Source of the DNA: Tethya wilhelma
Taxonomy: Eukaryota; Porifera; Demospongiae; Tethyida; Tethyidae
Assembly: GCA_964030475.1 (NCBI GenBank)
Contig: CAXIPT010000002.1
Coordinates: 2,364,827-2,428,826 of the forward strand
Direction of reading: 5' to 3'
DNA length: 64,000 nucleotides
Shown: piece after piece, positions 11,901 to 23,350 of the stretch
Layout of the letters: each line of letters begins with the position of its first letter
Numbering within the stretch: the first letter of the stretch is position 1
Notes under the pieces: model-generated
Told to the model about the DNA's origin: nothing
The model's input: the letters and a program-made list of their open reading frames with translations, nothing else
The model's database searches: none
Translations under genes and position numbers: made by a program

Positions 11901-13955
11901 TACTACTGATGATACCACCACTCAGAATAATGGCTGGAACTAGACCCTTCCATACAGATTAGAGCCCCGAGTGTAAAGCCTAGCTTAGGTTTCTCAGTAC
12001 ATGTCTATGTATATACACCAGCCTGTTATTATGGTTAAAAAACTGTACTGCATAAAACTTTAAAGGAAGAGAAAAACCTGCATGGGCCAATTACTGTACA
12101 TATCTATCATTGATTATGCACACATATATAATGTCCCATGCATTTGTTTAACAATAATTATTGCTTGCATGTCAGCTATTATAATTAAGTCAGTACGAAT
12201 AATTATTTCAATTTCAATATCCTTAAATAGGGAAACAACCAGGAACTGTGTCATTATGATTATTACGTTTTTACTACTACAAGTTTATAAAATTTTTGAC
12301 GATTTATGACATTTTATGATCTTTAGTGATGCTATATTGCTTTGTTTCTAGCACGATCTGGATACCACATTTAGATACTATAGTTCGAATTCGATCCGTG
12401 CACGTACGTGTATTGTGCATTTGTCACAAAAACCACAAATTGTCACGCATTCTATACTGTACTTTTGATAACAAAACATTGCTTAGATAATAATAGTGAC
12501 ATAAAATGAGTTCCTAAAAACAAATGTATATGCATGAAGGAAATTTGTAAAATTTTTGTTTTGGTAAGCTAAAGGGTAATTACTATAGTAGGCTGATTTC
12601 TGAGAAATCCAATATTACAATGTCAAAAATAACATTGTGGACAGAATATTTTGATAACGCATGTTTTACTGTACAGCAATGACATTGTGTTTTATGAGGG
12701 AGTGAATGTAAGGTGAGATGACCTACTACACACATGCATGCAGATAAAGGAACTCTATGTGCATGCACATAAAGAAATCCAGTATAATAGTGACTATAAA
12801 CGTGAAACATATAATTCAGAACAATTGAAATCAGATCTACACAGTTCAACTTGCAGTAAACAAGATCAACCCAGTAAAAGTTTTTTTTTTTTTACGTAAC
12901 AAGGTATGTGGAATAACTGCATGATAATTAATTGACCCATATTTAATACTGTAGTATTATAATCATTATAGACTCTCTTCATTAATTGACACTCACAATA
13001 GCAGACGTCTACATTATAGTGGACAAATTAAGTGCACAGTGCACACATGTCCAAATTAATTTCCTATAGTACATTCTGTATACTAGTAGAACTTGAAACA
13101 TCCAAAAATGTGGCCACCTCCCATTTCTACACAATTGCATGACTGTGCGTGCATGCATGCAGCTTAAATTGTCCCAAGTACTACACTACCATATCATACA
13201 AATCCTAGGCTGAATACTAGGCATTCAGTAACCTGGATGTCTGGTCAGCGAGACTATATACTGTACTATAGCCAGAAACTTTTGTGAGGATTTTATTTCG
13301 GCAAAATTGGCGAATTTCTCCAAATCGCAAAAGTTAAATCTGCCAAAATTTATTGCCCGAATATGAATAATTATTCGAATATATTATGCTAGCGTGATCC
13401 CGATAGAAGGGTAAATTTAGAATGACGTTTTCTCCACAATCCTTTATGAAGTAAGCTTAATCGAAATTTGCTCCATTTAAGTACATTCAAGAGTTATAAA
13501 GTATGTGCAATAGCATCACTTTTGAAAGTTTAGTTACCTGGCTAAGAAAAAAAAAACTTTAGTTACGGGGCGATATCGTAGTGCATTATAGCTCCTCCAG
13601 TATTTTTTTATACTGCCAGAAGCTTCACTGTAAATGCAAGAAACCTTTCAGCACAGTTATTTTAATTGTTGCTTAGCTTCATGACATAAAAAGCTATGTC
13701 AAATCTACTTTAGTTAAAGAAAAACAAAAGAAAGCACATAGTTACGCGTAGCTAATGATATTATACTAATTTTGCCGTGGTCACTAACCTATGGCATAGA
13801 CGTTGCTGTTGGTTTGCTGCAGGGGCATGCAGTGCAATTATACCTATACAGCCAGTTAATTATTTTGGTGAGAATTAAATTTAGCGAAAAGGAGCTCAAT
13901 CAATAATATTGGTGAACTTTAATTTTGGCAAAGGAAACAATAGAAAGTGCAGTAC
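11901..13955. other. Intergenic DNA, no gene seen
   Basis: AT-rich with scattered short direct and inverted repeats. Open frames at 12082-12309 and 12583-12849 lack coding character. Confidence 0.5.
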
Positions 13956-13959
13956 ATCA

Positions 13960-14660
13960 TCTCTGCCCTTAGTGTACTATAACAAGCTAAGTTTAAATTC
14001 TTTGTGCTTCTAAATCACTAAGAACCTCAGGTGTGGTCATGCATTATAACTGTTTTAGAACTGAATGCGTCACTTCTTTACTACACACTTGCTCGATCAA
14101 GAATTGTTCCAAATGAATTAAAATTGAAGTCACATTACTATACAGCATGACCAGTTATTCAGCTACTGTAGCTGTTTTTGAAAACATTTGTATATATGTT
14201 GCCAGAAATTTTATTAAACTAAACTTTTTAACAGAATATTTTGTTAAATTGCATCAGATAAATGTTAAGTTTAACTTGCAATTGAGTTTTCATTTGTTTA
14301 TCACAATGTCAATTTAAAAGATGAGTGAAAACATTTAAAAGATGCATAGGAACTAGTAATGTGCTCTTGAATCATAGGCCACAAAGTTGTAGTACCTGCA
14401 TGCTAGCATTGCAAGGTATAGAGTTTGTTACTGATCCTGAAACGGCAAACTTTTGTTCTTTTGGTGGATCTTGCTCATTTGTTTGCTATAAATAAAGCCA
14501 CTGTTTTTCTCATAGCTCACCCCTGTGTTACCTTATAACTCTATACACAGTTTTCTACATACAACAAAATACTGCTAATTGCAGCTGGTTCTATTCTCTT
14601 GCGTTTAGGCTTCTATCTCTTCAGTTAGAGCTCTATCCTGTTTAGAGATCTATATATACC
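13960..14660 (-). mobile_element. Dispersed inverted element, copy B (rearranged)
   Basis: Most of this stretch matches the reverse complement of 22560-23350. Examples are the block around 14380-14480 against 22800-22890, and 14590-14660 against about 22600-22690. An inner piece, at about 14088-14160 and starting CACTTGCTCGATCAA, instead matches 23096-23168 in direct orientation. It is non-coding. The two copies flank the first giant gene in opposite orientation. Confidence 0.7.
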
Positions 14661-14910
14661 TTCACATGATAACCGGACATGTATATGTGCACTGAAAATC
14701 ATTCAGTGTTCTCCCAGGACAAAAGTAAACAGAGGGGGGGAGATGTGCATGGCTCAGGGGAGTTTCAACTGAATTCTCTGAAAATTAATAGTTCTATATG
14801 CATGTATTTTTATACGGGGAAGAGGTAGTTGAAAGGAGGGGGAGCGAGCCCCGGCCTTTACACCTTTTGGGGGAAACACTGCATGCTAATTATTTATAAT
14901 GATCAATATG

Positions 14911-14938
14911 TAGGTGTTTGAGGAGTCCGTGCATATCT
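14911..14938 (+). promoter_or_regulatory. Conserved 3' splice site and 5' leader before giant gene 1
   Basis: A TAG at the junction is followed by GTGTTTGAGGAGTCC and then the ATG at 14939. All members of this family with a preserved 5' end show the same arrangement: an AG, then about 20-37 nt beginning G(T)GTTTGAAGCATC or a close variant, then ATG. This suggests a splice acceptor and an upstream non-coding exon. Confidence 0.55.
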
Positions 14939-17900
14939 ATGATTACTAAACTGATACTGCTTGTGCCTTTGTTGGTGCTCACATCTGCTGAGACCTACTA
15001 TGTCACACCATCATCAAACACCCCATGTCCTGAAGAAGGTGTGCCTTGCTTCACTCTCTCCCAGTATGCTAACAAATCGAGTGACTACTTTGCCTCCAAC
15101 ACTACGCTTATCCTTCTACCTGGGAACCACAGCCTTGATTCACATCTCTCCATACAAAATGTAGGAGTTTTTTCAATAGAACCTAATACAACCACTCACT
15201 CTGATACATCAATCACCTGCTATGAGTCTGCAAGGTTCAAATTTGAGTCAATCAGTTTTGTTAGTATGAAAGGACTAGCAATCTTTGGCTGTGTGAATAA
15301 TGAAGTCATCACGACTGAAGAATTAACAGTGGAAGATTGTAGTTTTGATGGTCAGCTTCACAATGGAACTGGACTATATCTAGTTGAAGTCTCTACTTCA
15401 AACATCCTGAAAAGTACATTCTTATTCTTTACAGGCAAGGAAACTTTATGTAGTAAAAAATTTACACCATGTTTAGCTGGTGGAGCAATCATAGTTATCA
15501 ACAGTACATATGGTATTAGAATTACACAATGCACATTCCAACACAACACGGTTCAGGGTGGAGACGTTGGATTGGGCGGAGCAGTGTTTGCTTACTCAAG
15601 TCCGAACATTATTATAGTTAATAGTACTCTCAAGAACAACTGTGTGACTGGACATAAGCACGGAAGGGGAGGAGCAGTGTTTGCTGACTCAAGTCCAAAC
15701 ATCATTATAGTTAACAGTACTCTCCACAAAAATAGCGTGACTACAGAACAGGGATGGGGTGGGGCAGTGTATGCTCACTCAAGTCCAAACATCACTATAG
15801 TTAACAGTACTCTGAATAAAAATAGTGTCACTGGAAAAAAGTATGGAGGGGGAGGAGCTGTGCTTGCTACTTACAGTCCTAATATCACTATAGTCAACAG
15901 TGTTGTTAACGATAATAGTGTGACTGGAGATCACGATGAAGGGTCTGGAGCAGTGTCTGCTGACTCAAGTCCTAACATTGTTATAGTTAATAGTACTCTC
16001 AACAACAACATTGTAAATGGAGATAAGTATGGAGGGGGCGGAGCAATGGATGTTTACGCAAGTCCTAACATAACTATTGTAAACAGTACACTTAATAACA
16101 ACAGTGTAATTGCAGATCAGTATGGATACGGTGGAGCAGTGTATGCTAATTTAAGTCCTAACATCACTATAGTCAACAGCACTCTCAACAGCAACAGTGT
16201 GACTGGAGGGCTGCAAGCAGCTGGTGGAGCAATGCTGACTGAATCGTGTTTTGATATAAGAATAATTAATAGTACACTCAATAACAATTTAGTGGCTGGA
16301 CATGAAGCAAGTGGTGGGGTGCTTTTTGCAGTGAATACTGAATTCGCACCCGTATCAACATTTAATTGCATTTTTAGAAACAACAGTGGGGAAAAAGGCT
16401 CAGTTTTTTATTTAGTGTTTATTTCCTTTAAAAGTAATGGATTTCTTCTCATGCAAAATAGTGTAGGCAGCCAAGGTGCACTATATGCCATACAAAGCAC
16501 ATTATACTTTTCAGGCAATACCACAATGTCAAACAACTATGGATCACTGTTATTTTACTCTTGCAACATAACATTTGCTGGGTATACAAAAATTGAGAAA
16601 TCTAACACATCTGAAGGAGGAGCAATAAGTGCATTTCAAAGTGAGATAGCCTTCATGGGTAGAGCCAACATCATGTACAACAGAGCTATACGAGGTGGGG
16701 GCATTGCAGCTACAGAAAGTAAAATTTTTGCAAATGCACATGGATTAGTCACCATATCTCACAACATAGCATCTGGATCTGGTGGAGGCATCTATGCCTA
16801 CCAGAGTAAACTCAACTTCAAGAATCAGATCACAGTTAGTAGAAATAATGCAAAGTCTAGGGGTGGAGGTATTCATGCTATTAGTTCAACACTAACACTG
16901 TGTAGTGGATCTAAAACAAAAATTATTGGTAATCGATCAGAAAAAGGAGGTGGAATGTGTTTGGAAGGAAGTGCCAAAGTATACTTACTAAAAACAAAGA
17001 TTGAGTGTGCTGGTTGTGACCAACAAAGCGATTCTGAAAAGATTTGGATTTCTAACTCATCAGAATGGATGTCATTTCAACTCATCAACAACACCGCCAA
17101 CTTTGGAGGAGCTGTGTATGTTGCAGATGACACTAACTATGATACATGTTCTGTATCTCATATAAGTAATAAGACCACAACTAGAAACAATGATTGCTTT
17201 ATTCAAGTGCTGCTACCTTATAATATCATGAATGTTTATTTACTAGACAATAGACAATTTATAAGCCCTGATATGTTTAACTGTCGCAACACACATGTAA
17301 CTGATAATTCTGCAAAAATAGCTGGAGATGCTCTATATGGTGGTCTATTGGACAGGTGTCGAGTGAATCCTATGGCTGAATTAATTCAAAACTATTTACT
17401 TAACAGCTCTACAGTAAACAGCATCTCCTATATTATCAATATTACTGATCTTGTGTTAAAAGATTTCAACTCAACTAAAGTAATATCATCCGATCCAGTT
17501 CGTGTTTGTTTCTGTAAAGACAACCAACCAGACTGCAGTTACCATCCTCAGCCAAAATATGTTAGAAAAGGAGAAAGGTTTACAGTGTCACTTGTTGCAG
17601 TTGACCATATCAACAACTCCATAGCAGTCAGTACCACTGGTGTGCCCACTATACATGCCTATGCATTATCAATAGAGTCTATGCTTGGTGAAGGACAATC
17701 AATTCAACAAACAAATGGAGATGGTAGCTGTACAGAGTTGATCTATAGCATTTTCACCCCTTACAATTACGACGAGATTCATCTCTATGCTGAAGGTCCA
17801 TGTAAAGATGAAGGAATATCTATAGCAAATCTCATAGTGAACATTAAACCTTGTCCGATTGGTTTCATAGACTTTGAGAATAGTACTTATTGTGAATGTG

Positions 17901-19837
17901 ACCCCATTATCTATCCTAAATACATAACTAATTGTAATATTGCCGAAGAAACGGTCCAGAGAAAAGACAAAGTATGGTTTGCTTATGAAAATACTACAGA
18001 TCATCAATGCTACATACTACACGAATACTGTCCTTTTGACTACTGTAAAACACCAACTGAAAACATCTCTGTTAATTTGAACAATAAGAATGGAGCTGAC
18101 CAACTCTGTGCATTCAATCGCTCAGGAAGACTATGTGGATCCTGTGAGGAAGGTCTTAGTCTCTCTCTTGGCAGTTCACACTGCAAACAATGTTCTAACA
18201 ACTGGCTGGCACTGATCATTGTCTTTGCTCTAGCTGGTATAGTGCTGGTTGCTTTTATTCTAAAAGTGAATTTCGTGGTAGCTGAAGGAACTTTCAGTTC
18301 TCTCATTTTTTATGCCAATATCGTATCTGCAAACCATTCTATTTTCTTTCCACATGATACAACTGATAAAGTGATACTCTCTGTCTTCATAGCATGGCTT
18401 AACCTAGACTTAGGATTCGAGACCTGCTTCTATGATGGAATGAATGCCTATGCTAAAACATGGCTACAACTAGCATTTCCACTCTATGTCATTTCATTAG
18501 TAGTTGCAATTATCATTATTAGTGACCATTCTACAAAGTTTGCAATGCTCTTTGTTGGAAAGAATCCAATAGCAACACTGGCTACTCTTATTTTACTCTC
18601 TTACACAAAACTACTTCATACAACCATAGCTGCATTGCAATTTACAACTTTAAACGTCAAATACTTTGATGGCACGAGTTCATCTCAACTTGTGTGGCTG
18701 GTTGATGCTAACATCCCATACCTCAGTGGAAAGCATATTCCTCTCTTCATCACAGCTCTTATCATCATCCTAGTTGGTACGACATTCACTTTCATACTCT
18801 TTGCTTGGCAGTGGCTTGTTTACTGTCCTAACAGAGGACCCTTCAAATGGATCTTTGGAAATGGTAAAGTCATTGCTTTCATTGATGCTTATCACAATCC
18901 CTTCAACAAAGACCATCGTTATTGGATTGGATTGCTATTTCTAGTGCGTGTTCTCCTGTATCTTGTATCAGCTGTGAATGTTCTTGGAGATCCTTCTATC
19001 AACCTCCTCAGTATAGGTATTGTTGTCACAAGCATGCTCATTTTTCAGATCATTATTACTGAATGGAAAAATAGCAAAATATACAAGAAGAAACACGTTA
19101 CTCTACTTGACAGCATTTCTCTCTTAAACCTCATTGCTCTGACAATAGCCACCTTCCTTGTTAATGAGGTTAAGGGCAATCAGACTGTGGTTGCTTACAT
19201 TTCAATTGGCATTGCATTTATAATGTTTCTAGTAATCCTTGTACACCATGTGAGGCATTTCATTCTCAACAAGCTACTCCAAAAGATATCACAAACTGTT
19301 TTCAAGCCACAAGTAACACATAGCAACCATTTGAAAAACGTATTGAGTGATTCAGATGATGAATTGACACAAGTCAGTGAGACTGAAGTCAATGCCCTCC
19401 CTGAACCCTTTGATACTATTTCCATAACTGGCTCAGATGAAGAAAACAATGGAAATGAAAATGATACATGCCAAGTGTTGTCAATTACATATCAAAAAAC
19501 TAACGAAAGCTTTATTCAACTGGACCAGTGCACTAATCAACCTTCTTTGGCCAATGCTACAAACACACTTGGTGACCTAGAGTCACCAATGTTCACTTCG
19601 CTACATGAGTACAATCAAGACAAATCCTTTCATAATGGATCTGACCAGAAAGAATGCATTCAGGACAAACATTATCGGGAGAAACATACTCAGGACAGAC
19701 CAATTCAAAGGGAATTCCATCAGGATGGAAACTATCAGGCCAGACACATTTATAATGCTATGCCCCACCTCCTTCCTTCTCAGGAAGAAGACTACCAGTC
19801 AGAGGATGATGATGAGAATACTCCTCTACTATCGTAA
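14939..19837 (+). CDS. Giant beta-helix repeat, multi-pass membrane protein (paralogue 1, about 8 repeats)
   Basis: An intact single exon of 1632 residues from the ATG at 14939. The in-frame TTG 7 codons upstream is not supported, because paralogues start at the matching ATG. Residues 1-17 form a signal peptide (cleavage likely LTSA|ETYY). A conserved Cys-containing N-terminal segment runs to about residue 200. About 8 tandem units of roughly 31 residues (GGAV..., SPNITIVNSTLNNN) occupy about 211-460, then looser GG-containing repeats run to about 690. I read these as turns of a right-handed parallel beta-helix (pectin-lyase or Pmp-like). A module around residue 844 contains SSDPVRVCFCKDNQPDCSYHP. 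A Cys-rich knot (LCGSC...CKQCSNNW) precedes about 8-9 membrane segments (about 1083-1434) that include the signature WLNLDLGFETCFYDGMNAY. The 200-residue cytosolic tail ends SEDDDENTPLLS. A cell-surface receptor or adhesion protein is likely; the ligand is unknown. The family has no function that I can name. Confidence 0.9.
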   Translation: MITKLILLVPLLVLTSAETYYVTPSSNTPCPEEGVPCFTLSQYANKSSDYFASNTTLILLPGNHSLDSHLSIQNVGVFSIEPNTTTHSDTSITCYESARFKFESISFVSMKGLAIFGCVNNEVITTEELTVEDCSFDGQLHNGTGLYLVEVSTSNILKSTFLFFTGKETLCSKKFTPCLAGGAIIVINSTYGIRITQCTFQHNTVQGGDVGLGGAVFAYSSPNIIIVNSTLKNNCVTGHKHGRGGAVFADSSPNIIIVNSTLHKNSVTTEQGWGGAVYAHSSPNITIVNSTLNKNSVTGKKYGGGGAVLATYSPNITIVNSVVNDNSVTGDHDEGSGAVSADSSPNIVIVNSTLNNNIVNGDKYGGGGAMDVYASPNITIVNSTLNNNSVIADQYGYGGAVYANLSPNITIVNSTLNSNSVTGGLQAAGGAMLTESCFDIRIINSTLNNNLVAGHEASGGVLFAVNTEFAPVSTFNCIFRNNSGEKGSVFYLVFISFKSNGFLLMQNSVGSQGALYAIQSTLYFSGNTTMSNNYGSLLFYSCNITFAGYTKIEKSNTSEGGAISAFQSEIAFMGRANIMYNRAIRGGGIAATESKIFANAHGLVTISHNIASGSGGGIYAYQSKLNFKNQITVSRNNAKSRGGGIHAISSTLTLCSGSKTKIIGNRSEKGGGMCLEGSAKVYLLKTKIECAGCDQQSDSEKIWISNSSEWMSFQLINNTANFGGAVYVADDTNYDTCSVSHISNKTTTRNNDCFIQVLLPYNIMNVYLLDNRQFISPDMFNCRNTHVTDNSAKIAGDALYGGLLDRCRVNPMAELIQNYLLNSSTVNSISYIINITDLVLKDFNSTKVISSDPVRVCFCKDNQPDCSYHPQPKYVRKGERFTVSLVAVDHINNSIAVSTTGVPTIHAYALSIESMLGEGQSIQQTNGDGSCTELIYSIFTPYNYDEIHLYAEGPCKDEGISIANLIVNIKPCPIGFIDFENSTYCECDPIIYPKYITNCNIAEETVQRKDKVWFAYENTTDHQCYILHEYCPFDYCKTPTENISVNLNNKNGADQLCAFNRSGRLCGSCEEGLSLSLGSSHCKQCSNNWLALIIVFALAGIVLVAFILKVNFVVAEGTFSSLIFYANIVSANHSIFFPHDTTDKVILSVFIAWLNLDLGFETCFYDGMNAYAKTWLQLAFPLYVISLVVAIIIISDHSTKFAMLFVGKNPIATLATLILLSYTKLLHTTIAALQFTTLNVKYFDGTSSSQLVWLVDANIPYLSGKHIPLFITALIIILVGTTFTFILFAWQWLVYCPNRGPFKWIFGNGKVIAFIDAYHNPFNKDHRYWIGLLFLVRVLLYLVSAVNVLGDPSINLLSIGIVVTSMLIFQIIITEWKNSKIYKKKHVTLLDSISLLNLIALTIATFLVNEVKGNQTVVAYISIGIAFIMFLVILVHHVRHFILNKLLQKISQTVFKPQVTHSNHLKNVLSDSDDELTQVSETEVNALPEPFDTISITGSDEENNGNENDTCQVLSITYQKTNESFIQLDQCTNQPSLANATNTLGDLESPMFTSLHEYNQDKSFHNGSDQKECIQDKHYREKHTQDRPIQREFHQDGNYQARHIYNAMPHLLPSQEEDYQSEDDDENTPLLS
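15569..16310 (+). repeat. 93-bp tandem repeats coding for the beta-helix array, paralogue 1
   Basis: About eight in-frame units of roughly 93-96 bp, each beginning at the GGAGCAGTG word and containing AACATCACTATAGTTAACAG or a close variant. This is the shortest array of the four. Confidence 0.9.
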
Positions 19838-20133
19838 GATCAATAAAAAGTAATTGGATGAACTAGAAACTTAATAGCAAGTTCAAGTGAATGAGTAACA
19901 ATAACTACAGTTCTGTATTGAAACAATATACAATTTCATAGCACTAACAGTAAACATCTATGCATACTTGTTGATGAAAATACATACTATAATTTGTTGC
20001 CAAATACTACAAAAAGATACACACACAAAATATTGTCGACATTCAACCACAAACTTATAAGTATTGCATGCATGGACAGAATCATTAAAGAAAGTGCTCT
20101 AGGATGATTACTTTGCATAACATAGACTTGTAA
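19838..20133. other. 3' flank of giant gene 1
   Basis: An AATAAA lies at 19842-19847, only five bases after the stop, and further A-rich words follow. The stretch CATAGACTTGTAAA near 20121 is shared with the 3' flanks of paralogue 3 (about 47926) and of the decayed copy (about 54030), so it marks the conserved downstream end of the duplicated unit. Confidence 0.6.
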
Positions 20134-20238
20134 ACTAATATGCCCAATAAAACCAATTGTAAATTGTAAAACTCAATTTCCATTTACAAAAAAGGTACGA
20201 ATAAATTAAATACAATTGGTTTTATTGGGCATATTAGT
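20134..20238. mobile_element. 105-bp palindromic insertion with perfect 28-bp inverted ends
   Basis: Arms 20134-20161 and 20211-20238 are perfect reverse complements over 28 bp, with a 49-bp spacer. The sequence interrupts the 3' flank shared with the other paralogues, so it looks inserted, probably a tiny MITE. If transcribed from gene 1 it would form a perfect 28-bp RNA hairpin. Confidence 0.75.
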
Positions 20239-20399
20239 TCTAATTAAGCTCTTCTAAGCTCTACTATAATACCATTATTATGATTTATTATAATTTATAT
20301 GAGTGCACAAAAATAATAGCAATGACAAAATTTTAAGTGACTGCTGAAGAGATTAATGACACTAAAATCTACCTAATAATACAAATCTCAAATAAAAAG

Positions 20400-20960
20400 T
20401 AGTGTAGAAACGGGCATGCAGTGGGGTAAAAGTATTGGAACAATGAAGGCATGGTCTCAATTTCAATTTCAGTCTCAATTTCTTCAATTTCAATAACCTT
20501 TTTAAAGATATTGCACACTGTGAAAAAATTTCATGTGAAATATAGATTAATTTTTACAAATGATAATACTAGTTACTTTGCTGATACTTTGACTGAATAA
20601 GACATGGTATATATACTTTGTGCACAAGGCAATGCAATTAATGTACAAACCACAACATTCCATACACATAATTCCCAATACCGTATAGTACTGGGTACAT
20701 ATATAGGAATGGCACAAATGGCCCGGCCATTAGCGCAATACAAATATTCATGGAAATGTGAACTCTGCGAAAACTGAGTGCTTGGCAGCTTATAGAGCTA
20801 CTATTTAGCTCATTCTCTTTCTAATGAGCCCAAAAAACAAGGTCTAAAACCATCGCTAATTTAAAGTAAGCTTACCAAACTAAAATATGCCAAACCTGCA
20901 GTTTTCTCTTCTCAGTGTTATGTCACAGCTTTTTTTCGAGGACTGTACTCGTCGAGTGGC
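20400..20960 (+). repeat. Partial R1 dispersed repeat
   Basis: 20400-20440 resembles the inverted-arm sequence of R1 (see 36508-36617). 20690-20960 resembles 55090-55290 and includes the GAATGG-C...ATTAGCGCAATACAAATATT block and CTGAGTGCTTG. It is diverged and non-coding. Confidence 0.6.
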
Positions 20961-22559
20961 TCAATGCAAGACTAAAAGCACTTTCTCTGTATGGCAACCA
21001 TTATTTGTAAACTTATAAATTCATAAGCTAGCAAGCCTAACGACCATTTCCATATTCAAGTGTACGTTATTCTATTGCAAGATGCCAGTCCCAAGCAGTG
21101 CTCCAAGCTCTGTCCTGTTTTCTCGTTCTCTGTGTTCAGTTCTTCAGTAGGGAAGCTATCTATAGCTAACAAGACACACATATATTTGAGTAATATCAGA
21201 TTCAGCTTGGAATTTCAGAGTTTCAGCTGTCTAAAAGGTATGACTACATGTATTCAGTGTAGCTACATGGGCTGCTCTGGCCAGGCTGTTGGCAATAAAG
21301 TTCTCTGCTTATAGGCTAAAGACTAAATTCCACTGTTATTATAAACAATCATTAAAATACAAACAAGTACAAAAACACTAGAAATGTATAATGCAAAATA
21401 GGACTGGCCAAATTGTAAAAAAGTGAGCAAACAAGATATAGGAATGCGTGGTTAGCTATAGATAAAACACTTACACTCTGATAAAACACTTCGGAGGTAC
21501 ATGTATCCTTATTTCCAGTACACACCCTTCTACCAACACACTTTAGCTTGCACAAACGGGCCCTAGGCAGCCTTTGTAGTCAACAAAAGTTTAGATAAAT
21601 TACAGATAAAGAATAGTGAATAATGTCAGAGAGCAGATTTGATAATATTATATAAACAACTCATATATATGCTAATAGTTATAGTACAGGAGAGAGACAT
21701 CACTAGTATCAAATTCAGTAACAAGTTTGACACAACTAGAGCATCTCAGTGCATGTGTGGATTAAGAGCCAGAGGTCATTGAACCAGGTATGTGGTATAA
21801 TAATACTTATGTACAATTGGACTTAATCATGGTTGATCAAGTTGGATACTATAATAATTTTTTATTATTACTCCAAAATTAAAATCTTACAACAGTATAA
21901 AATTAATATTTGACGATATAGCTAGTTGCTTTGGTCCATGAACTTGAAAGCACTAATGTCCATCTATAAATCTTAATGTATGTAAAAGTTTATGGTGTGT
22001 GTGATGTTGCATGTTGCATAGTCCCACCCACTGGTCCAGGAATTCTTTTTTAAAAAAAGTGCCTAATATAAAATCATGCATGCATATGCATGGAAAAATA
22101 TGACAATCTGGGAAAAGATTGATCACCAATTCATGGTATAGCTATACTTTTAGTCAGCATCACCAATAAATGAGTAAACATAATTGATTTTAAGCATTTT
22201 TGTATTCAACAATTGAATATGTAACCTGGCCTAGCCCACAAATTGTTGTAAATACACCCCCAAAATTTTGTGGGAACAAAGTTCCTGGGTGGATTAATTG
22301 ACAAGGCCTCTAACTGATCACTAGCTCTACACTCCACAAAGGTTACTAATTCTGCATGTTGTATGCTTTATCATACGTACAGTAAGACACCCATGGACAC
22401 AATAAAAAATGTTAATGCTAATAGAGCACTTTGAAAAGAGAGCACTGGTCAGAAGCCATGAGAGTGCAACTTTGTTCTCCCCTCCTTTCCTTCAGTCTTC
22501 CTTCCTAACTGACTATCACAAGCACTTGGATATTACTGATGATTACATAAATTTATGAA
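20961..22559. other. Intergenic DNA, no gene seen
   Basis: A fragment of R1 is recognisable near 22430-22500 (GAGAGCACTGGTCAGAAGCCA and following). No coding signal is seen. Confidence 0.5.
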
Positions 22560-23350
22560 TATTCAGCCTTTGATGTTTGATCGCTAATGAGGTCTCTATC
22601 TGGGATAGAGACCTCATGAATATATTAATGAGGTCACTAACTGAAGAGATAGAGACCTAACCGCAAGAGAAAAGACTGCAATAGCAGTAATTTGTTCACG
22701 AAGAAAAGGGTTGAATTGTGTGGCAGCAAGATACACAAGGATGAGCTACAAGCCTGAAACACAATAGCTCTCTTAGCAAACAAAGGAGCGAACTAGTTTT
22801 GTCCAATGATCACCAAAAGAACAAAGTTTGCCGTCTCAGTAGCAAACTCTATACCTTGCAACGCTAGCAGATGCAAACCTTGTGGCCCTACACTTTACCC
22901 GAGAGCTGGGCTGGAGAGCTGGTGAACCGTCCCATCTTCTAGAAGTTTTCACTTATGTTTGACTTGTGACGAACAAACGAAGACTCAAGTTAAATTTCAA
23001 AAGTTTTCAGTGACACAATTTGACAAGTTTTCTAGTAAAAAACGAGTTTTCTGGCAACATAGAGACGTTTTTTGACACAGCTACCCTAGCTAAACACTTG
23101 CTCGATCAAAGATTTTTCCAAAATGAATCCAGATTGACGTCACGTTACTATACAGCACGGTCGGTTACTAAGGAAGTGACGCATTTTCTAAGCCAGTTAG
23201 TGACCACGCCTTCGGTTCTTAGCTATTTAGAAGCCCTCAGAATGCTTGTATAGTAACCTCGGGCTCCGCCCTCGGTGTACTATAGCAAGCATTCTTCGTG
23301 CTTCTAAATAGCTAAGAACCTCAGGCTAGGTCACTAACCTATACATAATG
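22560..23350 (+). mobile_element. Dispersed inverted element, copy A
   Basis: Non-coding. It begins with a small palindrome (GGTCTCTATC / GATAGAGACC near 22590-22615). It ends with a stem in which a block at about 23213-23235 (GGTTCTTAGCTATTTAGAAG) is the reverse complement of one at about 23299-23318. It matches 13960-14660 mostly in inverted orientation. Confidence 0.7.

Noticed and set aside
14918..14938. TTG-initiated extension of paralogue 1 (and the equivalent at 42135 for paralogue 3)
   Set aside because: Paralogue alignment places the start at the ATG before the signal peptide.
15569..16310. CRISPR-like spaced repeats
   Set aside because: The repeats are in-frame protein repeats in a eukaryotic gene with no unique spacers between constant repeats.
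14939..19837. Bacterial origin (polymorphic outer-membrane-protein-like repeats suggest transfer)
   Set aside because: The GGA(I/V) and FxxN-like repeat resembles bacterial Pmp proteins, but there is no autotransporter barrel. The protein has a multi-pass membrane domain, an animal-type tail and the base composition of its surroundings; similarity of beta-helix repeats alone does not show transfer.
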